The notes below the pieces were generated by a model, which was given only the letters and a program-made list of their open reading frames with translations, did not search any database and was not told the origin of the DNA. This document shows, piece by piece, positions 23,574 to 32,261 of a stretch of DNA of 64,000 nucleotides; within the stretch, counting starts at the first letter, position 1; the number at the start of each line of letters is the position of its first letter. The stretch is from assembly GCF_900104725.1 (NCBI RefSeq), contig NZ_LT629758.1, positions 5,594,501 to 5,658,500 on the forward strand, read 5' to 3'. The translations under genes were made by a program, and so were the position numbers. The DNA is from Actinoplanes derwentensis (lineage in GTDB: Bacteria; Actinomycetota; Actinomycetes; Mycobacteriales; Micromonosporaceae).

Positions 23574-24811
23574 GTGTTCTCCCCCGGGACGACCGTCTCG
23601 TTCTGGTCGAGGATGCCGAAGTACGCGCCCGCCGTGTGCACGTCCTTGTCACCACGACCGGACAGGTTGACCACGATCGTCGGGGTCCGGCCCAGCTCCT
23701 CGCGCAACCGGGGGGCGATCTTCGCGGCACCGGCGAGAGCGTGCGCGCTCTCGATCGCCGGGATGATCCCCTCGGTCCGGCAGAGCAGCGTGAACGCGGC
23801 CATCGCCTCGGCGTCGGTGACCGGCTCGTAGACCGCCCGGCCGGTGTCGTGCAGCCAGGCGTGCTCCGGGCCGACACCCGGATAGTCCAGTCCGGCCGAG
23901 ATCGAATGCGACTCGATCGTCTGGCCGTCGTCGTCCTGCAGGAGGTAGGTGCGGTTGCCGTGCAGCACCCCCACCGTCCCGCCGGTGATCGACGCCGCGT
24001 GCCGGCCGGTCTCCACGCCGTCGCCGCCGGCCTCGAAGCCGTACAGCCGCACACCCTCGTCCGGCACGAACGCGTGGAAGATGCCGATCGCGTTGGACCC
24101 GCCGCCGACACACGCCGCCACCGCGTCCGGCAGCCGGCCGAGCTGCTCCAGGCACTGGGCCCGGGCCTCGACCCCGATGCCGCCGACGAAGTCGCGCACC
24201 AGCTCCGGGAACGGGTGCGGCCCGGCCGCGGTCCCCAGCAGGTAGTGCGTGGTGTCGACGGTGGACACCCAGTCCCGCAGCGCCTCGTTCAGCGCGTCCT
24301 TCAGGGTGCGGGAACCGTTGGTCACCGGGATCACCGTCGCGCCGAGCATCCGCATCCGGGCCACGTTGAGCGCCTGGCGCTGGGTGTCGGCCTCACCCAT
24401 GTAGACCACGCACTCCAGGTCCAGCAGGGCCGCCGCGGTCGCGCTGGCCACACCGTGCTGGCCGGCGCCGGTCTCGGCGATCACCCGGGGCTTGCCCATC
24501 CGCTTCGCGAGCAGTGCCTGGCCCAGCACGTTGCGCACCTTGTGGGCGCCGGTGTGGTTCAGGTCCTCCCGCTTCAGCCAGATCTCCGCGCCGAGCCGCT
24601 CGGACAGCCGGGTCGCCCGGTAGAGCAGCGACGGCACGCCCGCGTAGTTCAGCAGCAGGTCCTGGAAACGGGCCTGGAACTCCGGGTCGACCTTGGCCGA
24701 CCGGTACGCCGCGTCCAGCTCGTCGAGCGCCTTGACCAGTGCTTCGGGCACGAACCGTCCGCCGTACCTGCCGAAATGTCCGGCGAGGTCCGGCAAGCTC
24801 GGGGCGGTCAT
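23570..24811 (-). CDS. trpB: Tryptophan synthase beta chain
   Basis: The 413-residue PLP enzyme condenses indole with serine. The Schiff-base lysine is Lys91 in [15 protein letters not shown], the substrate loop is [11 protein letters not shown], and the phosphate cup is [14 protein letters not shown] at 24811 is chosen because it gives the family start [20 protein letters not shown]; a longer reading adds 47 unlikely residues. The start overlaps, as ATGA, the stop of a 27-codon ORF that in turn overlaps trpC. No strong ribosome site of its own is visible, which fits coupled translation. Confidence 0.94.
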   Translation of the reverse strand: MTAPSLPDLAGHFGRYGGRFVPEALVKALDELDAAYRSAKVDPEFQARFQDLLLNYAGVPSLLYRATRLSERLGAEIWLKREDLNHTGAHKVRNVLGQALLAKRMGKPRVIAETGAGQHGVASATAAALLDLECVVYMGEADTQRQALNVARMRMLGATVIPVTNGSRTLKDALNEALRDWVSTVDTTHYLLGTAAGPHPFPELVRDFVGGIGVEARAQCLEQLGRLPDAVAACVGGGSNAIGIFHAFVPDEGVRLYGFEAGGDGVETGRHAASITGGTVGVLHGNRTYLLQDDDGQTIESHSISAGLDYPGVGPEHAWLHDTGRAVYEPVTDAEAMAAFTLLCRTEGIIPAIESAHALAGAAKIAPRLREELGRTPTIVVNLSGRGDKDVHTAGAYFGILDQNETVVPGENT

Positions 24812-24891
24812 GCCGCACCGGAGCACAGCGGAGGCGCGGTGTGGCCGCCCCGAGCTGGTTTCATGGTCTTTTCCATATGCACAGCGCTCAT
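24808..24891 (-). CDS. 27-residue ORF linking trpC and trpB (trpM-position peptide)
   Basis: The ORF encodes [10 protein letters not shown] followed by 17 residues ending PPLCSGAA. Its ATG (24891-24889) overlaps the trpC stop as ATGA and its stop (24810-24808) overlaps the trpB start as ATGA, filling the 76-nt trpC-trpB gap exactly. This double coupling argues that it is translated. In Streptomyces coelicolor the same position holds trpM, a small gene (63 codons, as I recall) shown to modulate tryptophan synthesis and differentiation. No clear sequence similarity to TrpM was recognised, so homology is an inference from position. It may instead act only as a translational bridge. Confidence 0.6.
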   Translation of the reverse strand: MSAVHMEKTMKPARGGHTAPPLCSGAA

Positions 24892-25751
24892 CGCACCGGC
24901 CTCGGTGTCGCGGGGTGGTTACCGGCGTTGACCAGTTCGGCCACCGCGTCACGCGGCGACTTCTGAGTCACCAGGCCCTCGCCGACCAGCACCGCGTCGG
25001 CACCGGCCGACGCGTAACGGATCAGATCGTGCGGGCCGCGCACCCCGGACTCGGCGATCTTCACGACGCTCTGCGGCAGCCCGGGCGCGATGCGCTCGAA
25101 GACCGACCGGTCCACCTCGAGCGTGCGCAGGTCGCGGGCGTTGACCCCGATGACCTTCGCGTTCGCTTCCAGTGCCCGGTCCGCCTCCTCCTCGTTGTGC
25201 ACCTCGACGAGGGCTGTCATGCCCAGCGACTCGATGCGCTCCAGGAGGCCGACCAGAACGTTCTGCTCCAGCGCCGCCACGATCAGCAGCACCATGTCCG
25301 CGCCGTGGGCGCGGGCCTCGTGCACCTGATAGCTGGAGACCACGAAGTCCTTGCGCAGCACCGGGATCTTCACCGAGGCGCGCACCGCGGCCAGATCGTC
25401 CAGCGAGCCGCCGAACCAGCGGCCCTCGGTGAGCACGCTGATGCAGCGGGCTCCGCCGGCCGCGTACTCCCCGGCCAGTTCGGCCGGGTCGGGGATGTCG
25501 GCAATCGCGCCCTTGGACGGTGATGCTCGTTTGACCTCGGCGATCACCGCCACCCCGGGCTTACGCAGAGCCGCGTAGGCATCGATCGCCGGTGGGGCCG
25601 CTGCCGCGAGCTCCCGCACCTTCTCCAGCGGCAGAGCCGCTTGCCGTACTGCTACGTCTTCACGAACGCCGGCGAGGATCTCCTCGAGGACGTTCTGCGA
25701 AGCCGCGCGCGCGGGACCGCCACTGCCCGCTTCCGCCTGTTCGGATGTCAC
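24888..25751 (-). CDS. trpC: Indole-3-glycerol phosphate synthase
   Basis: The 287-residue TIM-barrel enzyme closes the indole ring in tryptophan synthesis. Motifs: [14 protein letters not shown] (substrate lysine), [20 protein letters not shown] (catalytic Lys), [15 protein letters not shown] and [14 protein letters not shown]. The GTG start at 25751 has GGAGAGGGGAG upstream. An N-terminal extension of about 18 residues precedes the fold. It begins the trpC-(27 aa)-trpB-trpA-lgt run. A divergent gene starts 315 nt to the right, so the promoter lies in that gap. Confidence 0.95.
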   Translation of the reverse strand: MTSEQAEAGSGGPARAASQNVLEEILAGVREDVAVRQAALPLEKVRELAAAAPPAIDAYAALRKPGVAVIAEVKRASPSKGAIADIPDPAELAGEYAAGGARCISVLTEGRWFGGSLDDLAAVRASVKIPVLRKDFVVSSYQVHEARAHGADMVLLIVAALEQNVLVGLLERIESLGMTALVEVHNEEEADRALEANAKVIGVNARDLRTLEVDRSVFERIAPGLPQSVVKIAESGVRGPHDLIRYASAGADAVLVGEGLVTQKSPRDAVAELVNAGNHPATPRPVR

Positions 25752-25955
25752 CTAATGACTCCCCTCTCCGGGTGTCTTCGGCCTGATGCTAGGAGGTGAC
25801 ACTGGGTGACGGCCTCCTGGGGGTATGGCGCGCCTCACGGAATGGACTGCGGCATAATGCCAGGCTGCCCGCCGCGAATGTCTCGTCGCTCACACCGGGC
25901 TGAGGCCGTGCACCGCGTTGTGCAGGCACTCTTCCCCCGTTCGGGGGATGGCTCG

Positions 25956-25981
25956 GCACGGTGACATGAGTGTCACCGTGC
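25956..25981. promoter_or_regulatory. Perfect palindrome in the trpC upstream region
   Basis: An 11-bp perfect inverted repeat (25956-25966 with 25971-25981, spacer TGAG) lies about 205 nt upstream of trpC and 85 nt upstream of the divergent small gene. A second short hairpin, CCCCCG/CGGGGG, is at 25934-25947. Either an operator for the divergent promoters or an RNA hairpin is possible. No leader peptide with tryptophan codons or T-box was recognised in 25752-26065. Confidence 0.45.
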
Positions 25982-26065
25982 GGAAATAGGGCTCCACCAT
26001 CATGTGACTCGGGCAAACTTGTCCCGGACGACGTCAGCCACCGGACGATGATGGGGAGTCGACCC

Positions 26066-26320
26066 ATGGCCACCGAGTTACTCCAGCCGATGAACTTCGC
26101 CGCTGTCTCCCGGGTCCTCGTCTCGGTCGCGGCCGAGGTCGCCACCGGCGTTCAGCGCGCCGTCGTCGGCCCCGGCAACGTGCGGACCGCCCGCGAGAAC
26201 GCGTGGGACGCCATCCAGGCCGACCGGGCCCGTGCGGCGGCCCGCGCCGAGACGGCTCGTGCCGTGGCGGCACTGATCAGCTCGCACCCGAACCGGAAAC
26301 GGCTCGCCAGCACCCACTGA
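26066..26320 (+). CDS. Small alanine-rich hypothetical protein
   Basis: The 84-residue product starts MATELLQPMNFAAVSRVLVS and continues with an Ala/Arg-rich helical segment (AIQADRARAAARAETARAVA) and a basic C-terminus. GGGGAG lies 7 nt before the ATG. No membrane span or domain is recognised. It sits between trpC and the Trp-operon membrane gene on the opposite strand, interrupting the minus-strand series. Strong codon periodicity and a good ribosome site support a real gene; the function is unknown. Confidence 0.6.
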   Translation: MATELLQPMNFAAVSRVLVSVAAEVATGVQRAVVGPGNVRTARENAWDAIQADRARAAARAETARAVAALISSHPNRKRLASTH

Positions 26321-26357
26321 TCGACCGATACCCGCCGGGGCCCGGCCGAAACCGGGC

Positions 26358-26885
26358 TCAGCGGGTCGGATCCTCACCGCGGTCCAGGGCGTCCCAGAAG
26401 GCGCGGCTGTCGGGCACGCTCTGCGGCTGGACCGGGGCTTCCGCGACCGGTTCGGCCGGGGGTCTGCGTTCGTAGCGCGACGACATCGCCGCCCAGCGGT
26501 GACCGTGCCGCGCCGCCAGGACACCGCCGACCGCCACCACCACCCCACCGAGGACGGTCACCACCGGCCAGACCGGGTCCGGGCCGGCCGTGACCCAGGC
26601 CAGCACCGCGCCCACCCCGATTCCCGTGCCGAGAAGGCTCAGGAACCCGCCCAGCACCCGCCGGGCCAGGCCCCGGGTGGCCAGCAGCGCACCGGCCCCG
26701 GCCAGCGCGGTCAGGGCCAGCCCGATCAGCCACGGCTGCACCTCGGCGCCGGTCCGCACGGTCCGCAGATCGGTGAGACCGGGCCGGGTCTCCACTTCGA
26801 CCACCCAGATCCGGGTCACCGCGAACAGCGCCGCCCCCGCCCCGGCCAGGCAGAACAGGACGGCGGCGAGCGGGCCGCGTCTCAT
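26358..26885 (-). CDS. Trp-region conserved membrane protein (Trp_oprn_chp, TIGR02234 type)
   Basis: The 175-residue protein has four hydrophobic spans, beginning [20 protein letters not shown] with the typical short R-rich start and the TRIWVVEVETRP loop, and ends in a hydrophilic tail (SRAFWDALDRGEDPTR). This matches the family found between trpE and trpC in actinobacteria. Its ATG overlaps the trpE stop as ATGA. The role in tryptophan metabolism is unknown. The tail motif WDALDRGEDPT is conserved in the family by my recollection. Confidence 0.85.
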   Translation of the reverse strand: MRRGPLAAVLFCLAGAGAALFAVTRIWVVEVETRPGLTDLRTVRTGAEVQPWLIGLALTALAGAGALLATRGLARRVLGGFLSLLGTGIGVGAVLAWVTAGPDPVWPVVTVLGGVVVAVGGVLAARHGHRWAAMSSRYERRPPAEPVAEAPVQPQSVPDSRAFWDALDRGEDPTR

Positions 26886-28387
26886 CGGGCGGCGCGCAGG
26901 GTCTCCGCGGAGGCGATCGCGGCGAGTACCGCGGCGGCCTTGTTCCGGGTCTCCTGCTCCTCCGCGACCGGATCCGAGTCGGCCACGATGCCCGCGCCCG
27001 CGCCGACGTAGGCGACACCGTCCTTGAGCAGCGCGGTCCGGATGGCGATCGCCATGTCCATGTCGCCGGCGAAGCCGAAGTAGCCGACCGTGCCGCCGTA
27101 CAGGCCGCGCCGGGTCGGTTCCAACTGCTCGATGATCTCCATGGCCCGGACCTTCGGGGCGCCGGACAGGGTGCCGGCCGGGAAGGTCGCGGCCAGCGCG
27201 TCGAACGCCGACTGGTCCTCGCGCAACCGGCCGGTCACCGTCGACACGATGTGCATGACGTGGCTGTACCGCTCGATCCGGGCGAACTCCGGCACTTCCA
27301 CCGAACCCGGCGCGCACACCCGGCCCAGGTCGTTGCGGCCCAGGTCGACGAGCATCACGTGTTCGGAACGTTCCTTCGGGTCGGCGAGCAGTTCGGCGGC
27401 GAGCGCGTTGTCCTGCTCCGGGGTGGCGCCCCGCCAGCGGGTGCCGGCGATCGGGTGCAGCAGCGCCGTCCGGTTCGCATTGACCTTGAGGTGCGCCTCC
27501 GGCGAGGAGCCGACGATGTCGAAGTCGTCGAACCGCAGCAGGTACATGTACGGGCTCGGGTTGGTGGCCCGCAGCACCCGGTAGACGTCGAGGGCGTTGG
27601 CGTCGGTCGGCCGTTCGAACCGCTGCGCCACCACGATCTGGAAACACTCGCCGGCCCGGATCGCCTCCTTGGCCTCCTCCACGGCTTTCTGATATTCCCC
27701 CGGAAGAGTGCGGCTGACCGGCTCACCGGCCGGTCGACGGTCCACCGTGGAGACCATCGGCGGCGTCGGCCGGGACAGTGCCGTGGTCATCGCGTCGAGA
27801 CGACCGACGGCCTGGTGGTACGCGGCCCGGCGGGCCCCGTCGTCGGCCCCCTCGTCGAGCACCGCGTTGGCCACCAGCAGCGCCGAACCCTCGTGGTGGT
27901 CCAGGACCACCAGGTCGGTGGCGAGCATCATGCCCAGTTCGGGCAGGCGCAGGTCGTCGACGGTGGTGGACGGCAGCTTCTCGAACCGGCGGACCAGGTC
28001 GTAGCTCAGATAGCCGACCATCCCCCCGGTCAGCGGCGGCAGGCTCTCGTCGGGCACCCCGCCGGTCAGGGCGGCCACCGTCTCGCGCAGCGCCATCACC
28101 GGGTCGCCGGTCAGCGGCACCCCCTCCGGCGGGGTGCCCAGCCAGGTGGCCGCGCCGTCCCGCTCGACCAGGGTGGCGAGGCTGCGGACGCCGATGAACG
28201 AGTACCGCGACCAGGCCAGCCCCTGTTCCGCCGACTCCAGCAGGAAGGTGCCGGGGCCACCGGCGAGTTTGGTGTAGACGCCGACCGGGGTCTCGCCGTC
28301 GGCCAGCAGCTTGCGGGTGACCGGGACGACCCGGCGCCGGGTGGCGACGAAACCGCCCTCGTCGGGGACTGTCGCGCCGCTGGTCAC
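26882..28387 (-). CDS. trpE: Anthranilate synthase component I
   Basis: The 501-residue enzyme converts chorismate and ammonia/glutamine to anthranilate, the committed step to tryptophan. The feedback site LLES is at residues 49-52; the chorismate-binding half has [64 protein letters not shown] and [19 protein letters not shown]. The glutaminase subunit trpG is not in the window. The start overlaps hisI by 4 nt, so histidine and tryptophan genes are coupled here. The presence of the LLES motif suggests tryptophan inhibition. Confidence 0.95.
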   Translation of the reverse strand: MTSGATVPDEGGFVATRRRVVPVTRKLLADGETPVGVYTKLAGGPGTFLLESAEQGLAWSRYSFIGVRSLATLVERDGAATWLGTPPEGVPLTGDPVMALRETVAALTGGVPDESLPPLTGGMVGYLSYDLVRRFEKLPSTTVDDLRLPELGMMLATDLVVLDHHEGSALLVANAVLDEGADDGARRAAYHQAVGRLDAMTTALSRPTPPMVSTVDRRPAGEPVSRTLPGEYQKAVEEAKEAIRAGECFQIVVAQRFERPTDANALDVYRVLRATNPSPYMYLLRFDDFDIVGSSPEAHLKVNANRTALLHPIAGTRWRGATPEQDNALAAELLADPKERSEHVMLVDLGRNDLGRVCAPGSVEVPEFARIERYSHVMHIVSTVTGRLREDQSAFDALAATFPAGTLSGAPKVRAMEIIEQLEPTRRGLYGGTVGYFGFAGDMDMAIAIRTALLKDGVAYVGAGAGIVADSDPVAEEQETRNKAAAVLAAIASAETLRAAR

Positions 28388-28761
28388 TTCGCCTCCAGCG
28401 AGAGAGCCACCGGGAGTTCGGTACTGAAACAGGTGTGCGTCCCGGTGTGGCAGGCCGCTCCCACCTGATCGACGGTGACCAGCAGCGCGTCGCCGTCACA
28501 GTCCAGGGCCACCGTGTGGACGTGCTGGAAGTGGCCGGAGGTGGCGCCCTTCACCCAGTACTCCCGGCGGCTGCGCGACCAGTACGTGGCGCGGCCGGTG
28601 GTCAGCGTGCGGTGCAGCGCCTCGTCGTCCATCCAGCCGAGCATCAGGACGTCGCCGGTCTCCCGCTCCTGCACGATCGCCGCGACGAGGCCGTCGGGGG
28701 TGCGCTTGAGCCGGTCGGCGATCGCCGGGTCCAGGGTGGTCTCTACATCGGGTACGGACAC
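28384..28761 (-). CDS. hisI: Phosphoribosyl-AMP cyclohydrolase
   Basis: The 125-residue enzyme opens the purine ring of PR-AMP in histidine synthesis. The zinc/magnesium site is clear: [19 protein letters not shown] then HTGTHTCF. It is monofunctional (no HisE domain). GTG at 28761 with GGGGGAG about 10 nt upstream is the likely start. It heads the hisI-trpE-membrane gene unit, while hisF, its usual upstream neighbour, is 18 kb to the right. Confidence 0.95.
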   Translation of the reverse strand: MSVPDVETTLDPAIADRLKRTPDGLVAAIVQERETGDVLMLGWMDDEALHRTLTTGRATYWSRSRREYWVKGATSGHFQHVHTVALDCDGDALLVTVDQVGAACHTGTHTCFSTELPVALSLEAK

Positions 28762-28968
28762 GCCGACGATTCTCCCCCATCACCCGGCGCGCTCCCAACG
28801 ACCCGCTGGGGGCCCACGATCCGGTAACCGGGGGTGTGCTCCACGAGCGGTAGCGGTACCGTCGCCGAGAAGCGCGGTACGTGCCAGTCTGCCCGGTGCC
28901 CGCCGCCCGGTGTGCCCTCGACGGCACCGCGGCGGGTGCGACCTCGCGAACGGGATGGTGAACCCGAG

Positions 28969-30606
28969 ATGGAGCCGACGTCCAGCCCCGACAACGCCCG
29001 GCCCTCCCCCGGCCTGTCCCGGTTCTGGCAGGTCCTCCCCGAGCCGGATCTGCCCGAACCGGCCGAGACCCCCGCCGACCTGCTGCCCGGCTCCCCGCTC
29101 GGCACCTTCCGCAGTCACCCGATCCCGCCGCTGGCCCCGATCTCGTCGAGTTCGCGCCACCCGTCCGGAGCCGATCCGTTCGGGCTGAACCGGGCACCCG
29201 CCGCGAGCCGGCGCAACCCCGCCCCGGTCCCCCCGGACACTGGCCGGGCGGCCCCGGAAGAGGACCGCGATACTGATCACTCGGTGCCTTCGGACGAGCT
29301 GCCCGGACCTTCTCAGGACGTACAGTCCCAGGAGCCCGAAGGCGGGCCCTTCGGAGGTTTCGGCCTCGGCGGGCGTACCGGCCGATTCGGGCCGAGTGAG
29401 CACCGTGACCAGGAGGGCGACTCCCCGGCCGATGCCGAGCCGGCCGCCGGGCCGGCGGATCGGAACCCGCCGGATTCCGGACGGGACGCCGCCGAGACGG
29501 CGGAAGACAGCGACGAGAACGGACGTGACGACATGAACGGACGGGCAGGGGCGCCCGGTTACGCGCAGACCGGTGAGGCCGGCCCGGAACCGGCGGGCGA
29601 CGCGGCCGCGGAGCCGTCGGTTCCGGCTGAGCCGGCCCGCCCGGCCTCCGGCTGGGCTTCGGTGCCCGGTCAGGCCCAGCCGGTCACGCCGACGTCGGGC
29701 GGGCCGGTCTCCGGCGTGCCGGTGTCGCCGGCGTACGCGAACCCGTACTCGGTCGCCGACTTCACCCCGGATCACCCGGCCGGGAACCTCCAGCCGGTGT
29801 CCGCCCAGCCGGTGCAGGCCGTTCCGCTTCCCGCCGCGCACCAGCCGGAGCCGGCGGATCCGGCCGGCAGCGCGCCGGTGTCGCCGGCCGCGCCGGCCCC
29901 GGCGACGGTGCAGGCGTCGGTGCAGATCCCGGCGACCCGGCCGCCGGCGGACCCGATCGTCGAGCGGGCGCCGGAGGTTCCGGATTTCCCGGGTCTGCCG
30001 CCGGCCGCCGAGGGTGGCTACGGCTTCAACCCGACCGGCTACAACCTCGGACGCACCCCGGAGGCGTACGGTGTGGCATCGGTCACACCTGCTCCGGTCA
30101 GTGCGGTCCCGAAGCCGGCGTCGTTCCCGTCCCCGGTGGAGCAGACGCCGTCGTTCCCGCCTCCCGGGGAACAGTTCTCGTCCCTCGGGGAGACGTCGCT
30201 GACGATCGACGTCCCGGCGCGGCGTTCGGCCAGCCTGGAGGACGCCGAACCGGTGCGCCGGGCGAACCGGCGCAGCGCGCACGTGGAGGACTCGGCCCCC
30301 GCGGCGGCGGTGGAGACGGTGGCCGACGAGCCGCTGATCGGGCGGTCCGTCTGGGACGAGGACGCGGCCCGGCACTTCCGGGCGGCGTGGCACGAGGTGA
30401 AGGCGGAGTTCGTCGACGATCCGGTCACCGCGTTGACCCGGGCACACGACCTGCTCACCGACGCGGTGAACGAGCTGACCGAGGTGCTGCTCGCCGAGCG
30501 CGACGAGCTGGACCCGCTGCGCGGCACCGGCACTCCGGACACCGAGAGCATGCGGATGGCGATGCGCGGCTACCGGGAGTACCTGGAGCGGATCCTCTCG
30601 CTGTAA
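28969..30606 (+). CDS. Pro/Ala-rich protein with conserved C-terminal helical domain
   Basis: The 545-residue product is about 80% low-complexity sequence rich in Pro, Ala, Glu and Asp, without a signal peptide or membrane span. The last 85 residues (from WDEDAARHFRAAWHEVKAEF, then FVDDPVTALTRAHDLLTDAV, ending MRGYREYLERILSL) form a helical domain that I associate with uncharacterised actinobacterial proteins having the pattern FVDDP...ALxRYRxFxxRLL. The start at 28969 is uncertain; an in-frame reading could begin at 28834. It is followed by a strong terminator. The function is unknown; a scaffold or cell-envelope adaptor is conceivable. Confidence 0.65.
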   Translation: MEPTSSPDNARPSPGLSRFWQVLPEPDLPEPAETPADLLPGSPLGTFRSHPIPPLAPISSSSRHPSGADPFGLNRAPAASRRNPAPVPPDTGRAAPEEDRDTDHSVPSDELPGPSQDVQSQEPEGGPFGGFGLGGRTGRFGPSEHRDQEGDSPADAEPAAGPADRNPPDSGRDAAETAEDSDENGRDDMNGRAGAPGYAQTGEAGPEPAGDAAAEPSVPAEPARPASGWASVPGQAQPVTPTSGGPVSGVPVSPAYANPYSVADFTPDHPAGNLQPVSAQPVQAVPLPAAHQPEPADPAGSAPVSPAAPAPATVQASVQIPATRPPADPIVERAPEVPDFPGLPPAAEGGYGFNPTGYNLGRTPEAYGVASVTPAPVSAVPKPASFPSPVEQTPSFPPPGEQFSSLGETSLTIDVPARRSASLEDAEPVRRANRRSAHVEDSAPAAAVETVADEPLIGRSVWDEDAARHFRAAWHEVKAEFVDDPVTALTRAHDLLTDAVNELTEVLLAERDELDPLRGTGTPDTESMRMAMRGYREYLERILSL

Positions 30607-30632
30607 TCCCCGTTACAGGGGGAAATTAGTGA

Positions 30633-30664
30633 GCCCTGCCACCCGCGGCACCGGGTGGCAGGGC
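30633..30664 (+). terminator. Terminator of the Pro/Ala-rich gene
   Basis: A perfect 13-bp stem (30633-30645 with 30652-30664) with a 6-nt loop begins 27 nt past the stop codon. Confidence 0.8.
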
Positions 30665-30674
30665 AGAGGACGAT

Positions 30675-30713
30675 ATCCCGCGGCACGACGGCGGCAGAAG
30701 GTCGCCGCGGGAT
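30675..30713 (-). terminator. Terminator of the DUF2470 gene
   Basis: A perfect 10-bp inverted repeat (30675-30684 with 30704-30713, 19-nt spacer) lies 31 nt beyond the stop of the convergent DUF2470 gene. Together with the preceding hairpin it insulates the two convergent genes. Confidence 0.6.
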
Positions 30714-30743
30714 CCCGCCTCGAACAGGTGATCCTCTTTACTC

Positions 30744-31478
30744 TCAGGCGGCGCTGTCGCAGCACCTGCGGCAGAGGATCGGGTGGAGCAGGTGTGCCAG
30801 GTCGTGCCGGTCGGTGACCGGACGGGGGAAGGCGAGCCGGGCGGATCGGGTGCCCATCCGCACCATGAAGCCGTACCGGTCCATCCGGACTACCTTCGGA
30901 TCGTCGTCCGGGAGGGCGTCCTTGCCCAGCTGACGGCGCACGTAGTCGCTCATCTCGGCCATGTGGTGATCGGCCAGATCGGCGATCAGATCGAACTCGA
31001 CGGCGCGCAGCGGGTCGGGCGTGGCCTCGGCGTAAGCGTCCGGATCGACCTCGACGATCTTCTCGCTGCGCTCCCAGCGGACCTCGGCCACTTCCATGCG
31101 AAAGAGGGCCTGGCTCTCGCCGATGTCGAGCAAGTCGCCACAGGCGTCGGTGTCGGCGTAGTCTAGGGCCGCGGCCCGTGCGTCGTCTCCGTCAAGCTTC
31201 ACAGCCCAGCCGGAAACCCACACGCGGCCGAGCGACGGGGATACCGCCATAGGCGGTACGTCCCGTATGTCCAGCACGAGGGCCGTGTCCTCGTTACCGT
31301 CCTGCGGGCGGAGCGCGGCCGAGAGGGTACCCTCGCTGGGCACTAACAAAAGCACGCGTCCCTGAGCATCGGTGACGTGCCGGACCGGGATCGGTCCGGG
31401 GCGGCATGCGATGTGAGCGACTGCGGGCAGGTGGCCGGCGGCAAGCGTACGTGCGATCTCGGCGGGACTGGGTTGCAT
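30744..31478 (-). CDS. DUF2470 / heme-utilisation (HugZ-like) protein
   Basis: The 244-residue protein has a split-barrel PNPOx-like first half and a C-terminal DUF2470 segment (EFDLIADLADHHMAEM, then YGFMVRMGTRSARLAFPRPV and the FPRPVTDRHDLAHLL consensus). Related proteins bind heme or release iron from it, or are hypothetical. It ends with a Cys cluster, CRRCC. ATG at 31478 is chosen because GGAGG lies 8 nt upstream. Two iron-box-like sequences stand directly upstream, so IdeR/DmdR repression under iron sufficiency is predicted. It is divergent from rpsD. Confidence 0.75.
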   Translation of the reverse strand: MQPSPAEIARTLAAGHLPAVAHIACRPGPIPVRHVTDAQGRVLLLVPSEGTLSAALRPQDGNEDTALVLDIRDVPPMAVSPSLGRVWVSGWAVKLDGDDARAAALDYADTDACGDLLDIGESQALFRMEVAEVRWERSEKIVEVDPDAYAEATPDPLRAVEFDLIADLADHHMAEMSDYVRRQLGKDALPDDDPKVVRMDRYGFMVRMGTRSARLAFPRPVTDRHDLAHLLHPILCRRCCDSAA

Positions 31479-31495
31479 GACGAGCACCTCCGGGC

Positions 31496-31534
31496 ACCGG
31501 TTAGGCTTACCTAAGTTAGGCAAGGCTTACCGTA
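31496..31534. promoter_or_regulatory. Two iron-box-like IdeR/DtxR operators
   Basis: On the minus strand, 31514-31496 reads TTAGGTAAGCCTAACCGGT; on the plus strand, 31516-31534 reads TTAGGCAAGGCTTACCGTA. The consensus for IdeR/DtxR is TTAGGTTAGSCTAACCTAA; each site matches at roughly 14-15 of 19 positions. Their starts are spaced about two helical turns apart, between the divergent DUF2470 and rpsD genes. Binding is inferred from the sequence only. Confidence 0.65.
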
Positions 31535-31548
31535 ACAGGAGATCGCAG

Positions 31549-32157
31549 TTGAACAACTCCCGACCCAAGGCGAAGCTCTCGCGCGCCCTCGGAATTCCTC
31601 TGACGCGTAAGTGCGTCAAGTACTTCGAGCGCCGCCCGTTCCCGCCGGGCGTGCACGGCCGTGGACGCCGCAAGAGCTCGGACTACCAGGTCCGACTGCT
31701 GGAGAAGCAACGCCTTCGCCACCAGTACAACATCAGTGAGGTCCAGATGCGGGCGGCTTACGACGCCGCCCACAAGGCCGAGGGCAAGACCGGCGAGACG
31801 ATGGTCACCCTCCTCGAGCGCCGCCTCGACGCCACCGTGTTCCGGGCCGGTTTCACCCGGACCATCTACCAGGCCCGCCAGCTCGTCGTGCACGGTCACT
31901 TCACCGTGGACGGCAAGAAGGTGGACCGCCCCGGTTACAAGCTGAAGCCGGGTCAGGTCATCGAGGTCAAGGAAACGTCCCGGCAGAAGCCGCCGTTCCA
32001 GATCGCGGCGACCGGCACGCACATCGACGGCCCGACCGCGCCGTACCTCTCCACGGTTCTGGAGGACCTGCGCAGCACGGTGATCCGTGCCCCGCAGCGT
32101 TCCGAGGTTCCGGTGCTCTGCGACGAGCAGCTGGTCGTCGAGTACTACGCCCGATAA
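31549..32157 (+). CDS. rpsD: 30S ribosomal protein S4 (zinc-free type)
   Basis: The 202-residue protein binds 16S rRNA early in 30S assembly. It carries the S4 N-terminal segment ALGIPLTRKCVKYFERRPFP and PPGVHGRGRR, then the S4 RNA-binding domain (TLLERRLDATVFRAGFTRTI, RQLVVHGHFTVDGKKVDRPG) and the family ending DEQLVVEYYAR. Only one Cys is in the N-terminal domain, so the four-Cys zinc knuckle of C+ S4 is absent. The TTG start has AGGAGA 6 nt upstream. Streptomyces has a similar S4 distant from the rpoA operon; whether a second, C+ S4 exists here cannot be seen. Confidence 0.92.
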   Translation: MNNSRPKAKLSRALGIPLTRKCVKYFERRPFPPGVHGRGRRKSSDYQVRLLEKQRLRHQYNISEVQMRAAYDAAHKAEGKTGETMVTLLERRLDATVFRAGFTRTIYQARQLVVHGHFTVDGKKVDRPGYKLKPGQVIEVKETSRQKPPFQIAATGTHIDGPTAPYLSTVLEDLRSTVIRAPQRSEVPVLCDEQLVVEYYAR

Positions 32158-32192
32158 GTAGCAGGCTCTTGAATCGCTGAAATGGCGGGCCT

Positions 32193-32228
32193 CTCGCAGC
32201 GGTCACGGCTGACCGCGGCCGCTGCGAG
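32193..32228. terminator. Bidirectional terminator between rpsD and the ABC exporter
   Basis: A perfect 10-bp outer stem (32193-32202 with 32219-32228) encloses further pairing (GGTCA with TGACC). It lies 36 nt after rpsD and 34 nt after the end of the convergent exporter gene. Confidence 0.75.
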
Positions 32229-32261
32229 CGACTTGCTTATCTCACCGGCGAACGTTGCCGG

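Noticed and set aside
25752..26065. A trp attenuator or T-box leader for the trpC unit
   Set aside because: No run of Trp codons, no T-box core and no terminator/antiterminator pair was recognised in the gap.
25789..26145. Minus-strand frame across the trpC upstream region
   Set aside because: It runs antisense through the palindrome and the small plus-strand gene and has no ribosome site; the plus-strand gene has a better one.
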